Below, piece after piece: positions 35,381 through 44,136 of a stretch of 64,000 nucleotides of DNA (positions are counted from its first letter, which is position 1; the number at the start of each line of letters is the position of its first letter). The position numbers and the translations under genes are program-made. Origin of the DNA: Pseudomonas viridiflava. Its GTDB lineage: Bacteria; Pseudomonadota; Gammaproteobacteria; Pseudomonadales; Pseudomonadaceae. Below the pieces are notes generated by a model that saw only the letters and a program-made list of their open reading frames with translations, was not told the origin of the DNA and ran no database searches. The DNA lies in contig NZ_UTHA01000226.1 of NCBI RefSeq assembly GCF_900582195.1, positions 54,629-118,628 of the forward strand, read 5' to 3'.

Positions 35381-36157
35381 TTAGTCAGTTGTGAAGGCCA
35401 GGCGCCGCATCGCGCTGTGCAGATGCGCCCGCGCACTTTGCGCATCGCCCTCGCGCATCTGCTCGTAGGCCCGTTGCGCAATGGCATGGGGCACCGGTTT
35501 CAGCTCGCGTTGCGTGGCCATCGCCAGCAGTTGCACCTGGGCGGCGCGCTCCAGGTAATAGAGGTCGTCCCAGGCTTCGGCGATGGATGGCGCGGCAACG
35601 ATCACGCCGTGGTTTTTCAGGAACAGAATGTCGGCGTCGCCCATGACCCGGGCGATGCGGTCGCCTTCGGACGCGTCCAGCGCCAGACCGTTGTAATCCT
35701 CGTCTACCGCCGTGCGCCCATAGAACTTCAGCGCGGTCTGCCCCAGCCACAACAACGGCGGCCCTTGCAGCAGGCACAGCGCCGTGGCGTGAGGCATGTG
35801 GGTGTGGAACGCGACTTTCACTCGCGGCAGCTGTTGGTGCAGGCGCGCGTGGATGTAAAACGCCGTGGCTTCCGGCTGGCCTTCGCCTTCAAGCACATTG
35901 CCGTCGAAGTCGCAGACCAGCAGATTTTGCGCGGTCACCTCGGCAAACGCAAAACCGTAGGGATTGACCAGAAACAGATCGTCATGCCCCGGCAGCATCG
36001 CCGAAAAGTGATTGCAGATGCCCTCCTCCAACCCATGTAGCGCGGCCAGTTGAAAGCACGCCGCCAGTTCGTTGCGCGCGGTGATGATCGCCTCTGTATC
36101 GAGGTTCAGCGCTGTCGGGCGAGCAGTCCGCGCACTGGCGGTCAGGGTGTGAGCCAT
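35381..36157 (-). CDS. Class II aldolase/adducin-family protein
   Basis: A 258-residue AraD/FucA-fold protein. Zinc ligands are visible in VAFHTHMPHATAL and in FLKNHGVIVAA, and the N-terminal EEGICNHFSAMLPG segment is the family phosphate/substrate loop. GGAGA precedes the ATG. It follows a HAD gene by 12 bp on the same strand, so the pair is an operon. It probably cleaves or decarboxylates a small hydroxy-acid or sugar derivative; the substrate is unknown. Confidence 0.85.
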   Translation of the reverse strand: MAHTLTASARTARPTALNLDTEAIITARNELAACFQLAALHGLEEGICNHFSAMLPGHDDLFLVNPYGFAFAEVTAQNLLVCDFDGNVLEGEGQPEATAFYIHARLHQQLPRVKVAFHTHMPHATALCLLQGPPLLWLGQTALKFYGRTAVDEDYNGLALDASEGDRIARVMGDADILFLKNHGVIVAAPSIAEAWDDLYYLERAAQVQLLAMATQRELKPVPHAIAQRAYEQMREGDAQSARAHLHSAMRRLAFTTD

Positions 36158-36169
36158 GACGATTCTCCG

Positions 36170-36874
36170 TTACCAACCAAGGGATTTGAACAGCGGCAGC
36201 ACTTGATCGAGGCGGTTGAGAATCGCGTCAGGGCGATAGTCCGGCAGCAACTGGCGACCGGTGCCGCGATCGATCCACACACAGCGAAAGCCCATGTCCC
36301 GCGCGGCCGTGTGGTCGAGCATCGGGCTGGCACAGATGTGCACCACCTCTGCGCGGCTGACGCCCAACTGCTCATGAGCGTAGTCGAACAGACGCGGCGC
36401 CGGCTTGTAGGCGCCGGCCTGTTGCGCGGTGATCACCCGGTCAATGTAGCCACCGAGTTGCGCGACGTTGCCGACAATGATGTCGTCGTCGGTGTTGGAG
36501 ACGATGCACAGTTTGAAACCCATGTTTTTCAATGCACGGAGGGTCTCGATCACCTCGGCAAACGGCGGCATTTTAGGGATCGCGGCGGCCAGACGCTGGC
36601 TGTCTTCGGGCAGGCTGGGCAGGCCCAATTCTTCCAGGGCCAGTTGCAGACCGAGGGTGCTTAGCTCGCGGAACGAACGGTGCGGCGGGGTCTGTTCGAG
36701 GCGATGTTCGTGGCGGTCATAGACGTCGATCAGCTGCCCGACATCAACCTGATGCTCGCCCTTCTCGCTGAGCATTTCCCCAACGACGGCTTTGAGGCCT
36801 TCGTCCCATTGAATCAACGTGCCGTAGCAATCGAAGGTCAGCCATTGCGGGCGCGGGGTGTGAGTCAGTGTCAT
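36170..36874 (-). CDS. HAD-superfamily hydrolase (haloacid dehalogenase-like)
   Basis: A 234-residue HAD enzyme starting at MTLTHTPRPQ. Motif I is FDCYGTLIQWD (nucleophile Asp at about 14), motif II SNTDDD, motif III lysine in AGAYKPAPRLF, and motif IV is SPMLDHTAARDMG. The FDxYGTL form and overall length are those of L-2-haloacid dehalogenases and relatives, though phosphatase activity is possible. First gene of the operon with the aldolase; divergent from a LysR regulator 109 bp away. Confidence 0.85.
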   Translation of the reverse strand: MTLTHTPRPQWLTFDCYGTLIQWDEGLKAVVGEMLSEKGEHQVDVGQLIDVYDRHEHRLEQTPPHRSFRELSTLGLQLALEELGLPSLPEDSQRLAAAIPKMPPFAEVIETLRALKNMGFKLCIVSNTDDDIIVGNVAQLGGYIDRVITAQQAGAYKPAPRLFDYAHEQLGVSRAEVVHICASPMLDHTAARDMGFRCVWIDRGTGRQLLPDYRPDAILNRLDQVLPLFKSLGW

Positions 36875-36983
36875 TGGTCGAATCCTCCGTGGTGAGGACT
36901 TCAGCTTATGAGCGCCCGGTGATAGTGTGAAATTAAATAAATAGTCAGCCGTCAGTTGAATAACCAATATCGAGAGCACCGCC

Positions 36984-37841
36984 ATGCTGGATCTGGAACT
37001 GCTGAAAACCTTTGTCTGCGTGGTCGACGAAGGCAGCTTCACCCGCGCCGCCGAGCGCGTGCACCGCACCCAGTCGACGGTCAGCCAGCAGGTGCGCAAA
37101 CTCGAAGAGCTGGTCGGCCACGCCCTGCTGCTGCGCGACCGAACCGGACTGAATGTCGCCGTCACCGAACACGGCGAACTGCTGATCCACTACGCGCGCC
37201 GTTTACTGGCGCTGTCCGCCGAAGCCACCGAGGCGCTGGCCAGCGATCTAGACCTGGAAATCCTCCGCATCGGCATGCCGGAAGACTTCGACGCGCGACG
37301 CATGGCGCTGATCCTTGCCGGCTTCACCCGCAGCCATCCGCAAGCACGCCTGGAAACCCTCAGCGGCATGAGCCTTGATCTGCGCCAGCGCCTGGATGCC
37401 GGCGACATCGACATTGCCCTGATCAAACGCGAACCCGACAGCGGCCCGGCGTGGGCGACCTGGCCGGAGCGACTGGTGTGGGTCAAAGGTGTGGAGTTTG
37501 ATTCGTCCACTGGCGTGTTGCCGCTGGCGTTGTTTCCGCAAGGCTGCCTGTATCGGCAGCGGGCCATTCGTTTGCTCGATGTTGCCCAGCGACCGTGGCG
37601 GGTAGCGTTTGGCAGCCACAGTCTGACCGGGATTCAAGCAGCGGTGGCCTCAGGGTTGGGAGTGTCGGTGCTGCCGGTGTCGGCGGTGTTGCCTGAGCAT
37701 CAGGTGTGCACGGATTTACCGGAGCTGGCGCCGACGGAATTGGCGTTGGTTAGTCGTGAGGGTGTGTTGAGCGGGTTGCAGCGTGGGTTGGTGGAGTTTT
37801 TGCGTGGGGAGTTGGGGGTGGATGCGGGGGGATTTGCCTGA
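36984..37841 (+). CDS. LysR-family transcriptional regulator
   Basis: A 285-residue regulator with an N-terminal winged helix (LLKTFVCVVDEGSFTRAAERVHRTQSTVSQQVRKLEEL) and a periplasmic-binding-like effector domain (about 92-280). It is transcribed divergently from the HAD-aldolase operon and probably controls it in response to a pathway metabolite. The last third uses more G/T-rich codons than the first. Confidence 0.9.
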   Translation: MLDLELLKTFVCVVDEGSFTRAAERVHRTQSTVSQQVRKLEELVGHALLLRDRTGLNVAVTEHGELLIHYARRLLALSAEATEALASDLDLEILRIGMPEDFDARRMALILAGFTRSHPQARLETLSGMSLDLRQRLDAGDIDIALIKREPDSGPAWATWPERLVWVKGVEFDSSTGVLPLALFPQGCLYRQRAIRLLDVAQRPWRVAFGSHSLTGIQAAVASGLGVSVLPVSAVLPEHQVCTDLPELAPTELALVSREGVLSGLQRGLVEFLRGELGVDAGGFA

Positions 37842-37857
37842 AACTCCCCCGTTTTTA

Positions 37858-38382
37858 TCATTGGGGTTTGTTGATTTCCCGCAGCAGATCCGCGACGGGT
37901 ATGTTCATGGTGTTTGAGTAGTAGGGTTTGTAGCCGTAGGCGGTGACGACGACTTTGCAGGGGATCTGTGGTTTGTTGGAGAGGAGGTGGTTCAGTTCTG
38001 ACGCTGACAAGTCTCGCTGCGAACCCCCACCGTTTGAAAGTTCACTCATGAATGTACGGGTCAAGTAGGAGAACCCCATTTTACTGCTGACGTCTTTTTC
38101 GGGTTGTATTACACCAAATGCAGTAAATCGCATAAATTTCTTAATAGAAAAATCTTGGTCATCCGACAAAGCGCACTCGAGCATGCCTGAAGCCATACCC
38201 ACCCTTTCTCCTCGATCAAAAAGATTAAGGACATCGACATCCGACTGATACCGAATGACATACAGAAGCGAACTATCATCCCTCTCAATAGAACGGAAGA
38301 CCAAGTTCGCAGGAGGTTTTATATGGTCTTTAGCACAACCGGAACAAATACATAGAAATACGCAAAGTAAGAACCTACTCAC
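37858..38382 (-). CDS. Lipoprotein, probable immunity protein for the adjacent lipase effector
   Basis: A 174-residue protein with a lipoprotein signal (FLLCVFLCICSGCAKD; lipid-modified Cys at about 16). No known domain was recognised. Its start overlaps the end of the lipase gene by 8 bp, and its base composition is lower in GC than nearby core genes, like the lipase. Type VI lipase effectors act in the periplasm and are typically blocked by periplasmic or lipoprotein partners encoded next to them, so an immunity role is the best inference. It is not proven by the sequence. Confidence 0.6.
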   Translation of the reverse strand: MSRFLLCVFLCICSGCAKDHIKPPANLVFRSIERDDSSLLYVIRYQSDVDVLNLFDRGERVGMASGMLECALSDDQDFSIKKFMRFTAFGVIQPEKDVSSKMGFSYLTRTFMSELSNGGGSQRDLSASELNHLLSNKPQIPCKVVVTAYGYKPYYSNTMNIPVADLLREINKPQ

Positions 38383-39109
38383 CCGAAAACTCCTTCATGA
38401 TGGATTCGAACAAGAAGTCGCTCGCCGATTTCCTGCCTGCTATGGGCGCATTGAATAGCCCGAATGCGTTGGCATGGTTCGTATCGACACTGACATTCAC
38501 CGAGGGACCGCATGAAACAAGCCATTTCTCGCCAAATTCAGCCACCCCATCTGACGGGTCTCTCTGGGTGGGTGCAGCCTTGATATTTATCCAGTCATTG
38601 GTGATTGGCTCAGGTCGCTCGCGATGAATATCCGACCCCAGCCAAACCAAAGCCCCCTCTCCTACCGGGTCAAGAGTGATCAGCATCTGAACTCGGTAAC
38701 CCCATTCCGACATGATTTTTGTCAGATGAGCGCCATTCCATCCGCCGAGGCTGTGTCCGACGATATAAACAGGACAACTTTTGTAAGGAATAAGGCTCAA
38801 GACATGACGCTGAATATCCTGTTTTCCTCTGACCTCGTTGTAGCCTAACCAATCTGACTTGTACCTACCCTGCTTTTGCAACTTTCGGGTGCGGTCATCA
38901 AATGTCACCCATGCCTCTCGGATATTTTTATACGGTCCGGAAAAGTAATATCTCTCTTTGTCGCCAGCCCCACCAATAAATAAAACAATCGCCTTGGTAC
39001 TCTCCACCGGCACAGGCTTGTCACTGACATCCTTCTTGTCCGTCAGCGCATGTTCCTTGTGCAGCTTGTAATTGTTGCCCTTCGCGCACGTTACCGTTTC
39101 AGCAGTCAT
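38375..39109 (-). CDS. Alpha/beta-fold lipase, probable T6SS phospholipase effector
   Basis: A 244-residue hydrolase with no signal peptide. The nucleophile elbow VYIVGHSLGGWNG places Ser at about 120; Asp147 (TLDPVGEG) and His212 (VDTNHANAFG) complete a plausible catalytic triad. It starts 3 bp after a PAAR-protein gene and overlaps a lipoprotein gene, the layout of PAAR-effector-immunity cassettes. The family resembles Tle-type esterase effectors in logic, but I cannot assign a Tle class. It would attack membrane lipids of competitor cells. Confidence 0.72.
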   Translation of the reverse strand: MTAETVTCAKGNNYKLHKEHALTDKKDVSDKPVPVESTKAIVLFIGGAGDKERYYFSGPYKNIREAWVTFDDRTRKLQKQGRYKSDWLGYNEVRGKQDIQRHVLSLIPYKSCPVYIVGHSLGGWNGAHLTKIMSEWGYRVQMLITLDPVGEGALVWLGSDIHRERPEPITNDWINIKAAPTQRDPSDGVAEFGEKWLVSCGPSVNVSVDTNHANAFGLFNAPIAGRKSASDFLFESIMKEFSGE

Positions 39110-39112
39110 GCC

Positions 39113-39610
39113 TCACTCCTCCAAAAACAACTTGATGGTTTCAGGCAGATGCGAACTGACTTGGTGAGTAAATCCGTTGGCGTCAGACACCCCATGTTCC
39201 AGACGCCCGTCTGCGCGCTGAATAATGTAAGGATGATCAGGCATGGGCTCACCGGTCACGTCATTGACCAGTTTCAACCGGTCAGTGAAATGCACCGGCA
39301 TCGGCAACAAACCACTGAAGGGAGCCGATGTCACCGTGTCACCGATGATGACCGTGCCTGAACCGCCGATGACGACATTGCCGTGACCACCGGTGCTGTC
39401 CAGTGTCGCGGCGTTCAAACCGTTGATGAACACCGTCGACGCAACAGCGCCGGTAATCGGGCTACCGCAGGCGGATTTGTCAGTCATCCGCGCAGCTGCC
39501 AGACCGTCGAAATTGACATTCGGAGAGCCACTGACAATGGGATTGGTGCCATGTCCCGGCAATGGGCAGGCGGTTGGATCGGTGACGCGGGCGGCGGGTT
39601 TTCCGCTCAT
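39113..39610 (-). CDS. PAAR-domain protein with C-terminal extension (T6SS spike tip)
   Basis: A 165-residue protein. The N-terminal PAAR domain (about 1-95: PAARVTDPTACPLPGHGTNP, AARMTDKSACGSP, GHGNVVIGGSGTVIIGD) forms the metal-stabilised tip of the VgrG spike. A C-terminal region (about 108-165: DRLKLVNDVTGEPMPDHPY...GRLEHGVSDANGFT) looks like a transthyretin/Ig-like adaptor strand set. It heads the cassette and probably carries the lipase on the spike. No VgrG or T6SS apparatus genes are in the window. Confidence 0.85.
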   Translation of the reverse strand: MSGKPAARVTDPTACPLPGHGTNPIVSGSPNVNFDGLAAARMTDKSACGSPITGAVASTVFINGLNAATLDSTGGHGNVVIGGSGTVIIGDTVTSAPFSGLLPMPVHFTDRLKLVNDVTGEPMPDHPYIIQRADGRLEHGVSDANGFTHQVSSHLPETIKLFLEE

Positions 39611-39692
39611 GAACAGCTCCTTGCAATGTTGCGGGTCATCCTTTTGGGGGCGCAAGCATGCGGGAATTTTCCAGGCGCTTCAAACCTTCAGG

Positions 39693-39726
39693 CGAAAAAA
39701 AGACGCCCGATCGGGCGCCTTTTTTA
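39693..39726. terminator. Bidirectional terminator between rnase T2 and PAAR regions
   Basis: A hairpin GACGCCCGA/TCGGGCGCC has an A-rich run on its left and a T run on its right, so it can work on either strand. It lies just downstream of the RNase T2 gene and upstream of the PAAR gene. Confidence 0.8.
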
Positions 39727-39745
39727 TACGTGGAAACCGCTCAGC

Positions 39746-40411
39746 TTAGCGCGACGGCGGCACCCGAATATCCCCCGCCCGGCACTGGGTCTTCACACCC
39801 TTGCCACAGGCGCCGAACTGCAAATCCTTGCCCATGCACACGCGCACTTCCGACAGTTCCGGGCCGCTGCAAATGACCGCGATGCCATCGGCCGGGATCC
39901 CCGGGTTGGCCTTGCGGAACAGGTCAGCAATTTCCTGGGCTTCGAAGTAATAGGAACTGCTGAACGGTTGCAGTTCCTGCGGGATTTTCACCACCGCCAC
40001 CGCTTTGTCCGCTTCATCCAGATAGCCCATCGCGCCGAGACCGCTGCAGGTGCCGTGTTTGGACCATTCGTGGTCGAGCAGTTTTTGGGTCGGGAACAGC
40101 GTCAGGCCTTTGCTGGTTTGCGCCGCATTCAGCATAGTCAACGGCGGGCAGGACTCCGGCCAGCCGCCCTTGGCGTATTGCGGCCACAAGCCGTGCAACA
40201 CAAAGCCGTAGCCCTTGCCCGTGCACTGCGAGTCATCTTTGTGGGTCAAACAAAAGGTCGGCGACCAGGACAACGCCAGCAGGTAGTAATCGAACACCCC
40301 CGCCACCGATTCCGCTTGCGCCTTGCTCGACTGTGATTGGCGCGCCGAACTCAACCCGATGCTACCGGCCGTCAGCGCAATCACCGCCAAAATTGTAAAC
40401 AGCTTTTTCAT
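39746..40411 (-). CDS. Ribonuclease T2 family protein
   Basis: A 221-residue exported endoribonuclease with signal peptide MKKLFTILAVIALTAGSIGLSSA. Both catalytic blocks are intact: CAS1 GFVLHGLWPQY (His73) and CAS2 LLDHEWSKHGTC (His114, Glu115, His119). It cleaves single-stranded RNA through 2',3'-cyclic phosphates and would act in the periplasm or outside, for example in RNA scavenging. Six or more Cys suggest disulfides. Confidence 0.93.
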   Translation of the reverse strand: MKKLFTILAVIALTAGSIGLSSARQSQSSKAQAESVAGVFDYYLLALSWSPTFCLTHKDDSQCTGKGYGFVLHGLWPQYAKGGWPESCPPLTMLNAAQTSKGLTLFPTQKLLDHEWSKHGTCSGLGAMGYLDEADKAVAVVKIPQELQPFSSSYYFEAQEIADLFRKANPGIPADGIAVICSGPELSEVRVCMGKDLQFGACGKGVKTQCRAGDIRVPPSR

Positions 40412-40576
40412 CTACCCGCTCCTTGGGACGCCTGCGTCCGTGGTTTTCGATCCTGACCAGACTTGGCCAGCGCTGATTTCGACACGCTTGTGTTGCAGGC
40501 GCATGACGCAAGGCAACGCCGTACGCCGTTGAAAGGTCTACGATTAACAGGCAGACATCAAACCAAGGGATCCGAA

Positions 40577-41047
40577 ATGAGTAAAGCAGACGAACTCGCC
40601 GCCAAACTCAAGCAAACCCGGCACACCCACGCGGATGCCGCGCTGGAGATCGATTGCTGGCCGGCGCAGGTGTACGACTTGTACCACCGCATCGAGGCGT
40701 GGCTGCAACCGGTCACCGAGGTCGGTTTGAAGATTCGGCGCAATCCTACGCACGTTTGCGAAACTTCACCGGATGGTGAAGCGCATGACTACGCGATTGA
40801 TCAACTGGTGATCGAGGCCAATCATCAAAGCCTGACATTTGATCCCATTGCGCGGTTTACCGAAGATGGCGCCGGGCGCGTGCAGATCAGCCCGTCAGCT
40901 ACGGACACCTACCTGCTGCGTACCGTGGATGAGCATGGTGAAAGCCATTGGTGGATGCAGTCGATGGAAACAGGCCAGCAGCTGGATGCCATCGCGCTGA
41001 CGGAAAACAATCTGTTGCTGGCGGTGCAGGAAGGTCTTGGCCTGTAG
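40577..41047 (+). CDS. Conserved hypothetical protein
   Basis: A 156-residue soluble protein. The ATG at 40577 is preceded by AAGGGATCCGAA. There is no signal peptide or membrane segment. It contains a central basic-acidic stretch and a C-terminal SHWWMQSMETGQQLDAIALTE segment. I do not recognise the family beyond its resemblance to small conserved Pseudomonas proteins. It ends about 100 bp before copA and is probably not part of the copper operon, since a CopR-type box lies between. Confidence 0.65.
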   Translation: MSKADELAAKLKQTRHTHADAALEIDCWPAQVYDLYHRIEAWLQPVTEVGLKIRRNPTHVCETSPDGEAHDYAIDQLVIEANHQSLTFDPIARFTEDGAGRVQISPSATDTYLLRTVDEHGESHWWMQSMETGQQLDAIALTENNLLLAVQEGLGL

Positions 41048-41062
41048 GGCAAACGATCAAAC

Positions 41063-41077
41063 TGACAAAACTGTAAT
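41063..41077 (+). promoter_or_regulatory. CopR-type box upstream of copA
   Basis: TGACAAAACTGTAAT fits the TGACAnnnnTGTNAT pattern reported for CopR in Pseudomonas. It is 71 bp before the copA start, the right place for copper-responsive activation. The copRS genes themselves are not in the window. Confidence 0.65.
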
Positions 41078-41148
41078 CCCCGCCTCAGCCAACTGAAAGC
41101 CGGCGCTGGTTAGCCTCCCCGTCATGAGTCAAACGGGGATTCCAGCGC

Positions 41149-42846
41149 ATGCCTTCCAACCCATCACGACGCACCTTCGTCAAAGGCCTCGCCGCCGGCA
41201 GCCTGCTCGGTGGCCTCGGCCTGTGGCGCACGCCGGTCTGGGCGCTGAATGCGCCCGGTCAATTGCCTGAACTGAGCGGCAGCGACTTCGAGTTGTTCAT
41301 CGGCGAAACTCCGGTCAACTTCACCGGCAACCCACGCACGGCGATGACCATCAACGGCAGCCTGCCCGGCCCCCTGCTGCGTTGGCGCGAGGGCGACACG
41401 GTGACGCTGCGGGTGCGCAACCGGCTCAGCGCCAGCACCTCGATTCACTGGCACGGCATTCTGCTGCCGGCGAACATGGACGGCGTGCCGGGCCTGAGCT
41501 TTCACGGCATCGAACCGGGCGGCGTGTACGTCTATCAATTCAAGGTGCGGCAGAACGGCACCTATTGGTATCACAGCCATTCCGGGTTGCAGGAACAGGC
41601 CGGCGTCTACGGCCCGCTGGTGATCGACGCCAAGGAACCGGAGCCGTTCCAGTACGACCGCGAGTTCGTTGTGATGCTCAGCGACTGGAGCGACGAAGAC
41701 CCGGCCAGCCTGATGAAGACCCTGAAAAAACAGTCCGACTACTACAACTTCGACAAACGCACCGTCGGCGATTTCATTAACGACGTCAGCGAAAAAGGCT
41801 GGGGCGCCACCGTTGCCGATCGCAAGATGTGGGCAGAAATGAACATGAATCCCACCGACATCGCCGACGTCAGTGGCGCCACCTACACCTTCCTCATGAA
41901 TGGCCACGCGCCGGACAACAACTGGACTGGCCTGTTTCGCCCCGGGGAAAAACTGCGCCTGCGCCTGATCAATGGCTCGGCCATGACCTACTTCGACGTG
42001 CGCATTCCCGGGTTGAAAATGACCGTGGTCGCGGCGGACGGCTTGCACGTCAAACCGGTCAGCGTCGATGAACTGCGCATCGCCGTGGCCGAGACTTACG
42101 ACGTCATCGTTGAGCCGGACGCCGAGGCGTACACCCTGTTTGCCCAGGCCATGGATCGTACCGGTTTTGCCCGTGGCACCCTCGCCACTCGCGCCGGGTT
42201 ATCTGCGCCCGTACCGGGTCTGGACCCGCGCCCACTGGTGACCATGGATGACATGGGCATGGGCGGCATGGATCACGGCTCGATGGACATGACTGCCATG
42301 GATCACTCGGCGATGGGCCCGATGCAATCCCATCCCGACAGCGAAAAAGACAATCCGCTGGTCGACATGCAAGCCATGACCACCGCACCCAAACTCAACG
42401 ACCCCGGCCTCGGCCTGCGCAACAACGGCCGTCGCGTGCTGACCTACGCCGACCTGCGCAGCACCTTCGAAGATCCGGATGGCCGCGATCCGAGCCGCAC
42501 AATCGAACTGCACCTGACCGGCCACATGGAAAAATTCGCCTGGTCGTTCAACGGCATCAAATTCTCCGACGCCGAACCGCTGCATCTGAAGTACGGCGAG
42601 CGCATTCGCCTGGTGCTGGTCAACGACACGATGATGACCCACCCGATTCACCTGCACGGCATGTGGAGCGATCTGGAAGACGAAAACGGCGACTTCCAGG
42701 TACGCAAACACACCATCGACATGCCGCCCGGCACGCGCCGCACCTACCGCGTCACCGCCGACGCACTTGGCCGCTGGGCCTATCACTGCCATCTCCTGTA
42801 CCACATGGAAATGGGCATGTTCCGCGAAGTGCGGGTGGAAGAATGA
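41149..42846 (+). CDS. copA: Copper resistance multicopper oxidase CopA
   Basis: A 565-residue periplasmic oxidase exported by the Tat system (SRRTFVKGLAAGSLLGGL). The four copper-binding motifs are present: SIHWHGI, YWYHSHSG, HPIHLHGM and YHCHLLYHMEMGM. A Met/His-rich insert (about 360-385, MDDMGMGGMDHGSMDM) binds extra copper. It oxidises Cu(I) and sequesters copper. First gene of copABCD. Confidence 0.95.
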   Translation: MPSNPSRRTFVKGLAAGSLLGGLGLWRTPVWALNAPGQLPELSGSDFELFIGETPVNFTGNPRTAMTINGSLPGPLLRWREGDTVTLRVRNRLSASTSIHWHGILLPANMDGVPGLSFHGIEPGGVYVYQFKVRQNGTYWYHSHSGLQEQAGVYGPLVIDAKEPEPFQYDREFVVMLSDWSDEDPASLMKTLKKQSDYYNFDKRTVGDFINDVSEKGWGATVADRKMWAEMNMNPTDIADVSGATYTFLMNGHAPDNNWTGLFRPGEKLRLRLINGSAMTYFDVRIPGLKMTVVAADGLHVKPVSVDELRIAVAETYDVIVEPDAEAYTLFAQAMDRTGFARGTLATRAGLSAPVPGLDPRPLVTMDDMGMGGMDHGSMDMTAMDHSAMGPMQSHPDSEKDNPLVDMQAMTTAPKLNDPGLGLRNNGRRVLTYADLRSTFEDPDGRDPSRTIELHLTGHMEKFAWSFNGIKFSDAEPLHLKYGERIRLVLVNDTMMTHPIHLHGMWSDLEDENGDFQVRKHTIDMPPGTRRTYRVTADALGRWAYHCHLLYHMEMGMFREVRVEE

Positions 42847-43727
42847 AGGGGCCGCTGATGACTCGATTTACTGCGTTTTCCTTGCTGCTGATCGGCAGTT
42901 CGGCGATGGCCGCCGGCGACATGCCGGGCATGGACCACAGCCAGATGTCCGGCATGGATCATTCCGCGATGCAAAGCATGGACGACGGCATGATGCAGCC
43001 CGCCGCGCCGACCGAAAGCCGCACGCCGATCCCGCCACTGACCGACGCCGACCGTGCAGCCGTATTCACCAGCCCCGGCGGCCATCAAGTCCACGACAGC
43101 GCGATCAACACGTACTTCCTCGCCGACAAACTCGAATGGCAGGACGCCGATGACGGCAGCGCGTTGGCCTGGGATCTCTCCGGCTGGATCGGTGGCGACA
43201 TCGATCGCCTGTGGCTGCGCTCCGAAGGTGAACGCAGCAACGGCAAGACCGAAGACGCCGAGATTCAAGCACTCTGGGGCCATGCCATATCGCCGTGGTG
43301 GGACGTGGTCAGCGGCGTGCGTCAGGACTTCAAACCCGGCGCGCCGCAGACCTGGGCCGCGTTCGGCCTGCAGGGCATGGCCCTGTACAACTTCGAAGCC
43401 GAGGCCACCGCGTTTGTCGGTGAAGGTGGCCAGAGCGCGCTGCGGTTCGAGGGTGACTACGACATCCTGCTGACCAATCGCCTGATCCTGCAGCCCACCG
43501 CCGAACTCAATGTTTACGGTAAAAACGATCCACAACGCGGCATCGGTTCCGGACTTTCCAATACCGAAGCCGGCCTGCGTTTGCGCTATGAAGTCCGCCG
43601 CGAATTTGCGCCCTACATCGGCGTGACGTGGAACCGCACCTACGGCAAAACCGCCGATTACGCCCGCGAAGAAGGCGAGGATCGCAGCGAAGTGCGCCTC
43701 GTCCTCGGCGTGCGGATGTGGTTCTGA
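42843..43727 (+). CDS. copB: Copper resistance outer-membrane protein CopB
   Basis: About 294 residues from the ATG overlapping the copA stop (ATGA). A second ATG at 42858, behind AAGGGG, would give 289 residues and a tidier signal peptide (MTRFTAFSLLLIGSSAMAA). The N-terminal mature part is Met/His-rich (MPGMDHSQMSGMDHSAM) and the C-terminal two thirds form the CopB beta-barrel (LEWQDADDGSALAWDLSGWIGGD...RYEVRREFAPYIGVTW). It binds copper at the outer membrane. Confidence 0.93.
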   Translation: MKGPLMTRFTAFSLLLIGSSAMAAGDMPGMDHSQMSGMDHSAMQSMDDGMMQPAAPTESRTPIPPLTDADRAAVFTSPGGHQVHDSAINTYFLADKLEWQDADDGSALAWDLSGWIGGDIDRLWLRSEGERSNGKTEDAEIQALWGHAISPWWDVVSGVRQDFKPGAPQTWAAFGLQGMALYNFEAEATAFVGEGGQSALRFEGDYDILLTNRLILQPTAELNVYGKNDPQRGIGSGLSNTEAGLRLRYEVRREFAPYIGVTWNRTYGKTADYAREEGEDRSEVRLVLGVRMWF

Positions 43728-43758
43728 ATCCCCTAAAAAAACAACCCGGAGCTCTTGC

Positions 43759-44133
43759 ATGCGCACCTTGAAAATCACCCTTGTACTCGCCAGCGGCTTG
43801 CTCCTCAGCAGCCTCGCTCAAGCCCACCCGAAACTGCTCTCGTCGACCCCCGCCGAAGGTGCCGACGGCGCCGCGCCCGGCAAGATCGAACTGCATTTTT
43901 CCGAGAACCTGCTGACAAAATTCTCCGGCGCCAAACTGGTGATGACCGAAATGCCCGGCATGGCCCATTCGCCGATGCCGATGAAAGCCAAAGTCAGCGC
44001 CGGCAGCGACCCGAAAAGCATGCTGATCACCCCGCTCGCGCCGCTGCCCGCCGGCACCTACCAAGTCCAATGGCGCGCGGTGTCTTCCGACACGCACCCG
44101 ATCACCGGCAACGTCACGTTCAAAGTGAAGTGA
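43759..44133 (+). CDS. copC: Periplasmic copper-binding protein CopC
   Basis: A 124-residue exported cupredoxin-fold protein. Signal peptide MRTLKITLVLASGLLLSSLAQA leaves His as the first mature residue, the N-terminal Cu(II) ligand of CopC. A Met-rich loop (MTEMPGMAHSPMPMKAK) supplies Cu(I) ligands, and WRAVSSDTHPITG holds the second His site. GGAG precedes the ATG. It lies 3 bp before copD. Confidence 0.94.
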   Translation: MRTLKITLVLASGLLLSSLAQAHPKLLSSTPAEGADGAAPGKIELHFSENLLTKFSGAKLVMTEMPGMAHSPMPMKAKVSAGSDPKSMLITPLAPLPAGTYQVQWRAVSSDTHPITGNVTFKVK

Positions 44134-44136
44134 GCG

